From assembly GCA_018136815.1 (NCBI GenBank), contig CM030932.1:5184407-5248406 (forward strand): DNA of 64,000 nucleotides, written 5' to 3'. Below, piece after piece: positions 1 through 12,000 of this stretch. Source of the DNA: Isochrysis galbana. Lineage: Eukaryota; Haptophyta; Isochrysidales; Isochrysidaceae. The stretch's first letter is position 1, and every line of letters starts with the position of its first letter. The translations under genes were made by a program, and so were the position numbers. Below the pieces are notes generated by a model. That model was not told the origin of the DNA. It ran no database searches and saw nothing but the letters and a program-made list of their open reading frames with translations.

Positions 1-3000
1 TTACCCTCTCAGTCGTGAACACCTGCTGCAGCTCTTCTGCGATCTCCTCATGATGTGACGCAGACGCTTCGTCACACTCCTCTAAAGCCGCGTAGACCGC
101 ATTTGATACTTCCCCAGCACCCACCATTCGCACTCGGTGGATGGCGGCAGTGAGAGCTTCCTCATGCATCCGCTGTTGCTCAGCAAGGGCTCTCGCGAGC
201 GCAGAGTCATTCGCCGTGGCCATTTCTTGCATTGCACGCTGCTTCTCGTCCGCAGCGGATGCAAGCGCGAGACGCACCATTTCAAGGTCCTCCGTGATAA
301 GCTCGAACGCAGCAGCACGCTCCCTTGCCGCACATTTCACTGCGAATTCGACGGCCGCTGCCTTGTCGGCTGCTGCCATAGTAAGAGCTTCCGCCAACCG
401 TCGCTCTGCGGCGAGCTCTGCCTGCGCGAGGGATTGTTCGCGCCCCCCCACGGCAGCAGTAGCGGCAGCTTTGATTGCCCTCTCATAAGCTTCCATCAAA
501 GCCTCGAAGACGATCGAAATCTCTTGACGACTCGTAGACAAGGCTGTCCGCATAGTCTCTACCTTTGCCCGCTCTACCTCAGCCTCCGTTGCTTGCCGCA
601 AGGCCTGCTCATGGGCTTCGGTCGCCGTGGCCATGCTCTGCAGCTCGCGTACTTGGGCTTCAACAGCATTAGCCAGCGCGAGGCGCTGTTCAGCACTTGG
701 GAAATCCCGCATTTCTTCAGCATCGTCGGTCAATCGGTGCAGTGCGGTTTCAGAATCTGCCCTCAATCTGGTCAACCGTGCTTCTGCCTCTACCTTGGCA
801 TCGTCAACCCGAGGTGTTACTGACTCGACGCTACCACGAAGTGTCACGTCAATTGGTATGGGAGCGACAGCACGCGCACGCTCCGAGGCGAAAGCTGCTT
901 GTGCGTCGTCAGCCAATCGCAATGCTTCGGCTCGGGCGGCCTCGGCAGCTGTGACAGATTGCTCAAGCTCCTTTTGGCGCAATAAAACTTGATGGGCGCC
1001 TTGTTGACACTCCATCGCAGACTCTCCGACGAGAGCAACCCGTTCGAAAGACTTGACAGCTTGAGCATCGGCAGCTGTGATGCTCGACTCCATTTCCATA
1101 ATCTTCGCCTCGGCGGCTTCTACCTTATGAATGGCGCTCTTCATGGTCGCCTGCGCCAACTCAGCACGGGCATTTGCCGACGCGATGGATGTCGCAGCCA
1201 TCTCTTCTGCCACCCGTGCGCGAGCGTTTGCAGCGTTTATTTCACTTGCGACCATCTGGTCCTTTGCCCGCATCTTTCGTAGCACGGCAGCCTCCGCGGC
1301 ATCCGCACGTAAGGCCTCCGCGGCGGTGGCAGTGCGCTCACGCTCAAAAGAAGACTCGATGCGCTCGATCTGTGAATCAGCTTGCTGCTGTGCTCTCTTA
1401 GCTGCGGCCTCAGTTTCTTGCGCAGCTTGCATCACAGCACGAACCCTGCTTTCGACGGTCTCCTTCAACGCCTCGTGCTTTGTATGCAATGTCCGTTGCG
1501 TTACGGCGAGTGAGTTGGACATCGCAGTCGCGGCCTCGGCTGTGCTGGTGATTGCAGTAAGTTGACCACGCAATCTCACCACCTCAGCATCGGCCTCTGA
1601 CTTCGCAGCACGCATGTCATCCAGCTCCCTAGCCCGAACATCGGCTAGGTGTTCTGCGGCTGCAGCAGCAACTGCAGCTTTGCCGGCAGTCTCTGACATC
1701 CGTCGTGCCTTTTGTTCCGCAGACTCCATACGGAACAACGCTTCACGCTCCGCAGCGCGTGCAACCTCGACAGCATCGTGCATCTTTGCGATTACGGCAT
1801 GCTCAACTTGTCGTCGAGTTGTTTGAGCTTCATCGCAAGTGAACGTTTGCCCGACCTCTCCTTGTGCAGGAACGGCAGTATAAACCACAGATTCATCGCT
1901 GTGCGGACGTTCCGCCAAATCTACACCTTTGACACCTCGATTTTTTTCGACCAGGGCGGTAAGTGATGTATCGCTGAACAAGCGAGCGTCGGCTGTGTTA
2001 CCTTGAACAACTTCTACTGTAAGTGCTGCTTGGTGTACATCTGCGCGCTGCACACCGTCGAAAGCTACATCAGCGGCGTGTCCCTCTGCCTGCAAGACAG
2101 CCTCTGCGATCACTCTCGCCATCCCGGCCTCCCCATCCGCGGCAGCGAGCGCCGTCGATTCCATCGACGCTGCCGCATGCCTAGCCCGCTCATCCGCTTC
2201 GGCCGATGCCGCATTCGCCTCCTCAAGCTGTGCTCTCAGGCGCTCCACCTCCGACGAAAGACGTGCGCACTCCTCACGACCCAGTGTCGCCGACTCCAAC
2301 TCGGAAGCAGCGGCCTCTGCCGCAGCGTGCCTCGCTTCCTCAGCTTGGCGTTCTGCGGCCTCCAACTCGGCGCGAAAGACGGCCTCGCGCTCAGCATGTG
2401 ACGCCGCCGACGCGACGAGCTCTTCACGCAAGCCCGCCGCCTCATCCCGCGCTAGTCGCTCGGCGGCTTCTGCCGCCGCCGCAGCATCCTCGAGGCCATC
2501 CGCACGAGCCGCCGCCGCCGCCATCTTAGCTGCAGCCTCGCTCGCCCTATCAGCCTCGCGTTTGATGGTCTCTAGCTCGGAGAGCAAGCCGGCCTCTCGT
2601 TCGGCATACGTCGCCGCCCTTGAGACGAGCTCCTCTCGCAAGCCGGCCGCCTCGTCCTCCGCAGCCCGTTCAGCAGTCTCCGCGGCCGCTAGAGCATCAC
2701 GGAAATAATCCAGTCGAGCAGCTTGTGCGACGGCTTGTGCTGCGGCCGACCTCGCGCAGGCAGCCTCTTCCATGGCGGCCTCCAACTTCTTGCGAAGCAA
2801 CGACTCGCCGGCTGAGTGAGTAGCAGTGAGTGCCACCAGTTCCTCCCGCAAGCTTGCGGCTTCCTGCATCGCACTCTGCTCGGCAGCTTCCGCGGCCGCT
2901 AGGGCACTCTCAGAACTTTCAAGGTGAGCGGCCTGCGCCTCCACCCGCGTCATGGACCGCCTCGCTGTCTCGGCCTCATCCTCCGCGGCTGCAACCTTCG

Positions 3001-6000
3001 CACGCATTTCGGCCTCGCGCTCGGCATGTGACGCCGCCAACGACACCAGCTCCTCTCGCAAGCCCGCCGCCTCATCCCGCGCTAGTCGCTCGGCAGCTTC
3101 CGCCGCTGCGACGGCATCCTTGAAGCTCTCGGCGCGAGCTGCTTGCGCCTCTGCCCTCGCGACTGCCTCGGCAATCGCTCTCGCCATCCCGGCCTCGCCA
3201 TCCGCGGCAGCGAGCGCCGTCGATTCCATCGACGCTGCCGCATGCCTAGCCCGCTCATCCGCTTCGGCCGATGCCGCATTCGCCTCCTCAAGCTGTGCTC
3301 TCAGGCGCTCCACCTCCGACGAAAGACGTGCGCACTCCTCACGACCATGTGTCGCCGACTCCAACTCGGAAGCAGCGGCCTCTGCCGCGGCGTGCCTCGC
3401 TTCCTCGGCTTGGCGTTCTGCGGCCTCCAACTCGGCGCGAAAGACGGCCTCGCGCTCAGCATGAGCCGCCGCCGACGCGACGAGCTCTTCACGCAAGCCC
3501 GCCGCCTCATCCCGCGCTAGTCGCTCGGCAGCTTCCGCCGCTGCGACGGCATCCCTGAAGCTGTCGGCGCGAGCTGCTTGCGCCTCTGCCCTCGCGACAG
3601 CCTCGGCAATCGCTCTCGCCATCCCGGCCTCGCCATCCGCGGCAGCGAGCGCCGTCGATTCCATCGACGCTGCCGCATGCCTAGCCCGCTCATCCGCTTC
3701 GGCCGATGCCGCATTCGCCTCCTCAAGCTGTGCTCTCAGGCGCTCCACCTCCGACGAAAGACGTGCGCACTCCTCACGACCCAGTGTCGCCGACTCCAAC
3801 TCGGAAGCAGCGGCCTCTGCCGCGGCGTGCCTCGCTTCCTCAGCTTGGCGTTCTGCGACCTCCAACTCGGCACGAAAGACGGCCTCGCGCTCAGCATGAG
3901 CCGCCGCCGACGCGACGAGCTCTTCACGCAAGCCCGCTGCCTCATCCCGCGCTAGTCGCTCGGCAGCTTCCGCCGCTGCCACGGCAACCTTGAAGCTGTC
4001 GGCGCGAGCTGCTTGCGCCTCTGCCCTCGCGACAGCCTCGGCAATCGCTCTCGCCATCCCGGCCTCGCCATCCGCGGCAGCGAGCGCCGTCGATTCCATC
4101 GACGCTGCCGCATGCCTAGCCCGCTCATCCGCTTCGGCCGATGCCGCATTCGCCTCCTCAAGCTGTGCTCTCAGGTGCTCCACCTCCGACGAAAGACGTG
4201 CGCAATCCTCACGACCCAGTGTCGCCGACTCCAACTCGGAAGCAGCGGTCTCTGCCGCGGCGTGCCTCGCTTCCTCAGCTTGGCGTTCTGCGGCCTCCAA
4301 CTCGGCGCGAAAGACGGCCTCGCGCTCAGTATGAGCCGCCGCCGACGCGACGAGCTCTTCACGCAAGCTTGCCGCCTCATCCCGCGCTAGTCGCTCGGCG
4401 GCCTCTGCCGCCGCAGCAGCATCCTCAAGGCCATCCGCACGAGCCGCCGCCGCCGCCATCTTAGCTGCAGCCTCGCTCGCCCTATCAGCTTCGCGCCGGA
4501 TGCTCTCCAGCTCGGAGAGCAAGGCGGCCTCTCGTTCGGCATACGTCGCCGCCCTTGAGACGAGCTCCTCTCGCAAGCCGGCCGCCTCCTCCTCCGCAGC
4601 CCGTTCAGCAGTCTCCGCGGCCGCTAGAGCATCACGGAAGTAATCCAGTCGAGCAGCTTGTGCGTCGGCTTGTGCTGCAGCCGACCTCGCGCAGGCAGCC
4701 TCTTCCATGGCGGCCTCCAACTTCTCGCGAAGCAACGACTCGCCGGCTGAGTGAGTAGCAATGAGTGCCACCAGTTCCTCCCGCAAGCTTGCGGCTTCCT
4801 GCATCGCACTCTGCTCGGCAGCTTCCGCGGCCGCTAGGGCACTCTCAGAACTTTCAAGGTGAGCGGCCTGCGCCTCCACCCGCGTCATGGACCGCCTCGC
4901 TGTCTCGGCCTCATCCTCCGCGGCTGCAACCTTCGCACGCATTTCGGCCTCGCGCTCGGCATGTGATGCCGCCAACGACACCAGCTCCTCTCGCAAGCCC
5001 GCCGCCTCATCCCGCGCTAGTCGCTCGGCAGCTTCCGCCGCTGCGACGGCATCCTTGAAGCTGTCGGCGCGAGCTGCTTGCGCCTCTGCCCTCGCGACTG
5101 CCTCGGCAATCGCTCTCGCCATCCCGGCCTCGCCATCCGCGGCAGCGAGCGCCGTCGATTCCATCGACGCTGCCGCATGCCTAGCCCGCTCATCCGCTTC
5201 GGCCGATGCCGCATTCGCCTCCTCAAGCTGTGCTCTCAGGCGCTCCACCTCCGACGAAAGACGTGCGCACTCCTCACGACCCAGTGTCGCCGACTCCAAC
5301 TCGGAAGCTGTGGCGGCGTGCCTCGCTTCCTCAGCTTGGCGTTCTGCGACCTCCAACTCGGCGCGAAAGACGGCCTCGCGCTCAGCATGTGACGCCACCA
5401 ACGACACCAGCTCTTCCCGCAAGCCCGCCGCCTCATCCCGCGCTAGTCGCTCGGCAGCTTCCGCCGCTGCCACGGCATCCTTGAAGCTCTCGGCGCGAGC
5501 TGCTTGCGCCTCTGCCCTCGCGACTGCCTCGGCAACCGCTCTCGCCATCCCGGCCTCGCCATCCGCGGCAGCGAGCGCCGTCGATTCCATCGACGCTGCC
5601 GCATGCCTAGCCCGCTCATCCGCTTCGGCCGATGCCGCATTCGCCTCCTCAAGCTGTGCTCTCAGGCGCCCCACCTCCGACGAAAGACGTGCGCACTCCT
5701 CACGACCCAGTGTCGCCGACTCCAACTCAGAAGCAGCGGCCTCTGCCGCGGCGTGCCTCGCTTCCTCAGCTTGGCGTTCTGCGGCCTCCAACTCGGCGCG
5801 AAAGACGGCCTCGCGCTCAGCATGAGACGCCGCCGACGCGACGAGCTCTTCACGCAAGCCCGCCGCCTCATCCCGCGCTAGTCGCTCGGCGGCTTCTGCC
5901 GCCGCCGCAGCATCCTCGAGGCCATCCGCACGAGCCGCCGCCGCCGCCATCTTAGCTGCAGCCTCGCTCGCCCTATCAGCCTCGCGTTTGATGGTCTCTA

Positions 6001-9000
6001 GCTCGGAGAGCAAGCCGGCCTCTCGTTCGGCATACGTCGCCGCCCTTGAGACGAGCTCCTCTCGCAAGCCGGCCGCCTCGTCCTCCGCAGCCCGTTCAGC
6101 AGTCTCCGCGGCCGCTAGAGCATCACGGAAATAATCCAGTCGAGCAGCTTGTGCGACGGCTTGTGCTGCGGCCGACCTCGCGCAGGCAGCCTCTTCCATG
6201 GCGGCCTCCAACTTCTTGCGAAGCAACGACTCGCCGGCTGAGTGAGTAGCAGTGAGTGCCACCAGTTCCTCCCGCAAGCTTGCGGCTTCCTGCATCGCAC
6301 TCTGCTCGGCAGCTTCCGCGGCCGCTAGGGCACTCTCAGAACTTTCAAGGTGAGCGGCCTGCGCCTCCACCCGCGTCATGGACCGCCTCGCTGTCTCGGC
6401 CTCATCCTCCGCGGCTGCAACCTTCGCACGCATTTCGGCCTCGCGCTCGGCATGTGACGCCGCCAACGACACCAGCTCCTCTCGCAAGCCCGCCGCCTCA
6501 TCCCGCGCTAGTCGCTCGGCAGCTTCCGCCGCTGCGACGGCATCCTTGAAGCTCTCGGCGCGAGCTGCTTGCGCCTCTGCCCTCGCGACTGCCTCGGCAA
6601 CCGCTCTCACCATCCCGGCCTCGCCATCCGCAGCAGCGAGCGCCGTCGATTCCATCGCCGCTGCCGCATGCCTAGCCCGCTCATCCGCTTCGGCCGATGC
6701 CGCATTCGCCTCCTCAAGCTGTGCTCTCAGGCGCTCCACCTCCGACGAAAGACGTGCGCACTCTTCACGACCCAGTGTCGCCGACTCCAACTCGGAAGCT
6801 GTGGCGGCGTGCCTCGCTTCCTCAGCTTGGCGTTCTGCGGCCTCCAACTCGGCGCGAAAGACGGCCTCGCGCTCAGCATGTGACGCCGCCGACGCGACGA
6901 GCTCTTCACGCAAGCTCGCCGCCTCATCCCGCGCTAGTCGCTCGGCGGCTTCTGCCGCCGCCGCAGCATCCTCAAGGCCATCCGCACGAGCCGCCGCCGC
7001 CGCCATCTTGGCTGCAGCCTCGCTCGCCCTATCAGCTTCGCGCCGGATGCTCTCCAGCTCGGAGAGCAAGGCGGCCTCTCGTTCGGCATACGTCGCCGCC
7101 CTTGAGACGAGCTCCTCTCGCAAGCCGGCCGCCTCGTCCTCCGCAGCCCGTTCAGCAGTCTCCGCGGCCGCTAGAGCATCACGGAAATAATCCAGTCGAG
7201 CAGCTTGTGCGTCGGCTTGTGCTGCGGCCGACCTCGCGCAGGCAGCCTCTTCCATGGCGGCCTCCAACTTCTTGCGAAGCAACGACTCGCCGGCTGAGTG
7301 AGTAGCAGTGAGTGCCACCAGTTCCTCCCGCAAGCTTGCGGCTTCCTGCATCGCACTCTGCTCGGCAGCTTCCGCGGCCGCTAGGGCACTCTCAGAACTT
7401 TCAAGGTGAGCGGCCTGCGCCTCCACCCGCGTCATGGACCGCCTCGCTGTCTCGGCCTCATCCTCCGCGGCTGCAACCTTCGCACGCATTTCGGCCTCGC
7501 GCTCGGCATGTGACGCCGCCAACGACACCAGCTCCTCTCGCAAGCCCGCCGCCTCATCCCGCGCTAGTCGCTCGGCAGCTTCCGCCGCTGCGACGGCATC
7601 CTTGAAGCTCTCGGCGCGAGCTGCTTGCGCCTCTGCCCTCGCGACTGCCTCGGCAATCGCTCTCGCCATCCCGGCCTCGCCATCCGCGGCAGCGAGCGCC
7701 GTCGATTCCATCGACGCTGCCGCATGCCTAGCCCGCTCATCCGCTTCGGCCGATGCCGCATTCGCCTCCTCAAGCTGTGCTCTCAGGCGCTCCACCTCCG
7801 ACGAAAGACGTGCGCACTCCTCACGACCCAGTGTCGCCGACTCCAACTCGGAAGCAGCGGCCTCTGCCGCGGCGTGCCTCGCTTCCTCAGCTTGGCGTTC
7901 TGCGGCCTCCAACTCGGCACGAAAGACGGCCTCGCGCTTAGCATGTGACGCCGCCAACGACACCAGCTCCTCTCGCAAGCCCGCCGCCTCATCCCGCGCT
8001 AGTCGCTCGGCAGCTTCCGCCGCTGCGACGGCATCCCTGAAGCTGTCGGCGCGAGCTGCTTGCGCCTCTGCCCTCGCGACAGCCTCGGCAATCGCTCTCG
8101 CCATCCCGGCCTCGCCATCCGCGGCAGCGAGCGCCGTCGATTCCATCGACGCTGCCGCATGCCTAGCCCGCTCATCCGCTTCGGCCGATGCCGCATTCGC
8201 CTCCTCAAGCTGTGCCTTCAGGCGCTCCACCTCCGACGAAAGACGTGCGCACTCCTCACGACCCAGTGTCGCCGACTCCAACTCGGAAGCAGCGGCCTCT
8301 GCCGCGGCGTGCCTCGCTTCCTCAGCTTGGCGTTCTGCGGCCTCCAACTCGGCACGAAAGACGGCCTCGCGCTCGGCATGTGACGCCGCCAACGACACCA
8401 GCTCCTCTCGCAAGCCCGCCGCCTCATCCCGCGCTAGTCGCTCGGCAGCTTCCGCCGCTGCGACGGCATCCTTGAAGCTCTCGGCGCGAGCTGCTTGCGC
8501 CTCTGCCCTCGCGACTGCCTCGGCAATCGCTCTCGCCATCCCGGCCTCGCCATCCGCGGCAGCGAGCGCCGTCGATTCCATCGACGCTGCCGCATGCCTA
8601 GCCCGCTCATCCGCTTCGGCCGATGCCGCATTCGCCTCCTCAAGCTGTGCTCTCAGGCGCTCCACCTCCGACGAAAGACGTGCGCACTCCTCACGACCCA
8701 GTGTCGCCGACTCCAACTCGGAAGCAGCGGCCTCTGCCGCGGCGTGCCTCGCTTCCTCAGCTTGGCGTTCTGCGGCCTCCAACTCGGCGCGAAAGACGGC
8801 CTCGCGCTCAGCATGTGACGCCGCCGACGCGACGAGCTCTTCACGCAAGCCCGCCGCCTCATCCCGCGCTAGTCGCTCGGCGGCTTCTGCCGCCGCCGCA
8901 GCATCCTCAAGGCCATCCGCACGAGCCGCCGCCGCCACCATCTTAGCCGCAGCCTCGCTCGTTCTCTCAGCCTCGCGTTTGATGGTCTCTAGCTCGGAGA

Positions 9001-12000
9001 GCAAGCCGGCCTCTCGTTCGGCATACGTCGCCGCCCTTGAGACGAGCTCCTCTCGCAAACTGGCCGCCTCGGCTCTCGCGTAGCTCTCCGCGATTTCTGC
9101 AGCCGCGATGACATCGCCGAAATGATCAAGACGAGCAACCTGCGCTTCAGCTAGCGTCACAGCTTGCTTCGCTCTCTCTTCCTCGCTCCGCATTGCCTCT
9201 TTTTCGGCGCGCAATCTTCCCACTTGCTCGGCGTGAGCTGTTGTCAAATTGGCGAGTTTTGTATGCAAGCCTGCGATCTCGTTCTTCGCCTCTCTCTCGG
9301 CGGCCTCTGCTGCCGCAGCGGCGTTCTTGAAGCTGTCGGCACGAGCCGCCTGGGCGTGAGCCGTGGCAAAGGCCTCAGCAACCGCTTCAGCTATTTTGGC
9401 ATCGTCGTCAGCGCTTATGATGGCCGTCGTTTCTATTGTTGCTTCAGCACGCCTAGCACGTTCTTCTGCTTCCGCAGTAGCGACATTGGCCTCCCACAAA
9501 TGCGACTTAAGCCTTTTCGTCTCAGATGAAAGTCGTGAAACCTCTTCTGAGGCCGTTGCCGCGATCTGCCTCGCGTCGTGTGTTCGGCGCTCGCTTGCCT
9601 CGACTTCATTCAATAAAACGGCCTCACGCTCTGCATGTAAAGCGGCCATAACTACAAGTTCCTCCCGCAAGCTTGCGGCTTCCTGCATCGCACTCTGTTC
9701 GGCAGCTTCCGCGGCCGCTAGGGCACTCTCAGAACTTTCAAGGTGAGCGGCCTGCGCCTCGACTCGCGTCATGGACCGCCTCGCTGTCTCGGCCTCATCC
9801 TCCGCGGCTGCAACCTTCGCACGCATTTCGGCCTCGCGCTCGGCATGTGATGCCGCCAACGACACCAGCTCCTCTCGCAAGCCCGCTGCCTCATCCCGCG
9901 CTAGTCGCTCGGCAGCTTCCGCCGCTGCCACGGCATCCTTGAAGCTCTCGGCGCGAGCTGCTTGCGCCTCTGCCCTCGCGACTGCCTCGGCAACCGCTCT
10001 CGCCATCCCGGCCTCGCCATCCGCGGCAGCGAGCGCCGTCGATTCCATCGACGCTGTCGCATGCCTAGCCCGCTCATCCGCTTCGGCCGATGCCGCATTC
10101 GCCTCCTCAAGCTGTGCTCTCAGGCGCTCCACCTCCGACGAAAGACGTGCGCACTCCTCACGACCATGTGTCGCCGACTCCAACTCGGAAGCAGCGGCCT
10201 CTGCCGCGGCGTGCCTCGCTTCCTCGGCTTGGCGTTCTGCGGCCTCCAACTCGGCGCGAAAGACGGCCTCGCGCTCAGCATGAGCCGCCGCCGACGCGAC
10301 GAGCTCTTCACGCAAGCTCGCCGCCTCATCCCACGCAAGTCGCTCGGCCGCTTCCGCAGCTGCCACGGCCTCTTGGTTCGACAACGCAAGGGTTTCTGCT
10401 CTTTCGGCACGGAGTAGCAATTCGCGCTTGACAGCTTCCGCTTCCCTAGCAGAAGCCTTCTCCCGAGCATTTGCTTCCGCCTCGGCAGCTTCCCAGGCTC
10501 TACGGGCGCTGGCATCCGCAGCTTTTTCAGCGGCCGCCTTTCCTGCAGCAGCAACGGCATCGGCCATGGCGGCAGCCTCCTCCTCGAGTTTTGCAGCCGC
10601 TGCAGCCGCTGCGGCTTTTGTGGCCGCAATCTCCGCTGCTGCCGCTCGAGACACCTCCTCTGCCACCCGCCTGCCATCGGCGCGGGCTGAATCCAATTCA
10701 GAGCGCAAACGTGTCGCTTCAGCAATTGCAGCTTCGGCCTCCCGCGATAGCTGTTGTGCCTTAGCTGCAGCGCTCCGTAAGGTTGAGGCCGCCTCTGCAC
10801 GCGCGGCTTCCGCAGTATCAGCTACCTGAGTGGCCCTTCGAGCCATCTCGAGGGCCACCTCGAGATCATTTTGAGGTTCTGATAGGGCCTCGATCCCATC
10901 GGTCGCGCCCTGATTCACGCTGGGGTGCGCTACGCCGGGTGCATCCACGTCTGGAATGTCCTTCAAGAGGCAGGCCGGATCCCGAGCATCCAAATCAACA
11001 AAAGCAGACAGAAGAGAGACAGGCTTTGGGTTGTCCTCATGACGGCGTGCTTTTTTCGGACCTGGCTCGCGAGACCTCATCTCTACGCATGTGTCCGCTC
11101 CGTCGTCCTTGCCCATCCACAATTCAAGCGATGCCGCGGTTAGCCAATCGGGCGTTTTAGCAGCGGGAGCACGTGTTTCACTGGCAGGAGTCAAAAGAAA
11201 GGTCCTATGATCATCCGGCCCCATCGGTGTTTTAAGTCGCTCAATGTCTTCTCCATGGCTCCCTTGAGTGTGTGGATCGCTTGAGTGACTGCCTTGAGTG
11301 TTCGCCTCCGTTGTGCTACCATGTAAGACCAAGGGATCATGGAATCGGTGTAGTTGTACCGCAGATATTGCCGCGTTCTTGAGGCAACTGTGCTCAACAC
11401 TACTTGGCTTCTCTTGATCACCACGCTCTCCCAATGCGTGAAGTGCGTCACGGAGTTCTGCTGCCTCGGCATCAGCGGCGAGTGCCCAGTCGCGGGCTGC
11501 TTGTGCCTGAGCGGCAAGCTCATTGGCCTCAGCAAGAGCCACATCCCTTGCTGCCGACGCCTCGGCGGCCGCTTGGGTAGCGGCCGCAGCCGCCTCGTGT
11601 GCAAGTTCAACCTCATGTGCCATCTGACGTTCCAGTTCAGCCTCGCTTTCTGTTTGCCATCGGCGGCGGCGGCGCTTCTGTGCATCTTCAGGAACCATTC
11701 TGTTCGCATGTGTTTTGTGCATGCCTGTCTCATCGCCCGTGGTCGCATCTGCTTGAGCTTTGCCTGCTGCCGACTCGAGCATTTGTTCATCGAAACGCTT
11801 GTCGAGAGCACGGAGCTCTTCGAGCTGAGCGCGCACGCGCGCGAGCTCTGCCTCCGCACGCGCGCGAGCGGCGGCCTCGGTGGCAGCACTGCTTTCGGCG
11901 TCAACAAGCGCCGTAATTGCGCTTGCCGCCGCTGCTTCCGCTTCTGAAGCTGCCGCACGTAAGGATTCTTGTTCGCACAGCAGCTGCATTGCAGCACCTT

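Noticed and set aside
7434-9083. Long plus-strand frames of up to 549 codons (Ala/Ser/Arg-rich) across the repeat array
   Set aside because: They lie antisense to the coiled-coil reading frame and recur in every repeat unit. Ala/Glu/Arg codons on one strand give Ser/Ala/Arg codons on the other, so the openness is a composition effect.
10120-10800. Minus-strand Arg/Pro/Gln-rich frame of 226 codons, and a similar one at 11191-11997
   Set aside because: Out-of-register shadows of the giant gene. The correct frame runs through both without stops and keeps coiled-coil composition.
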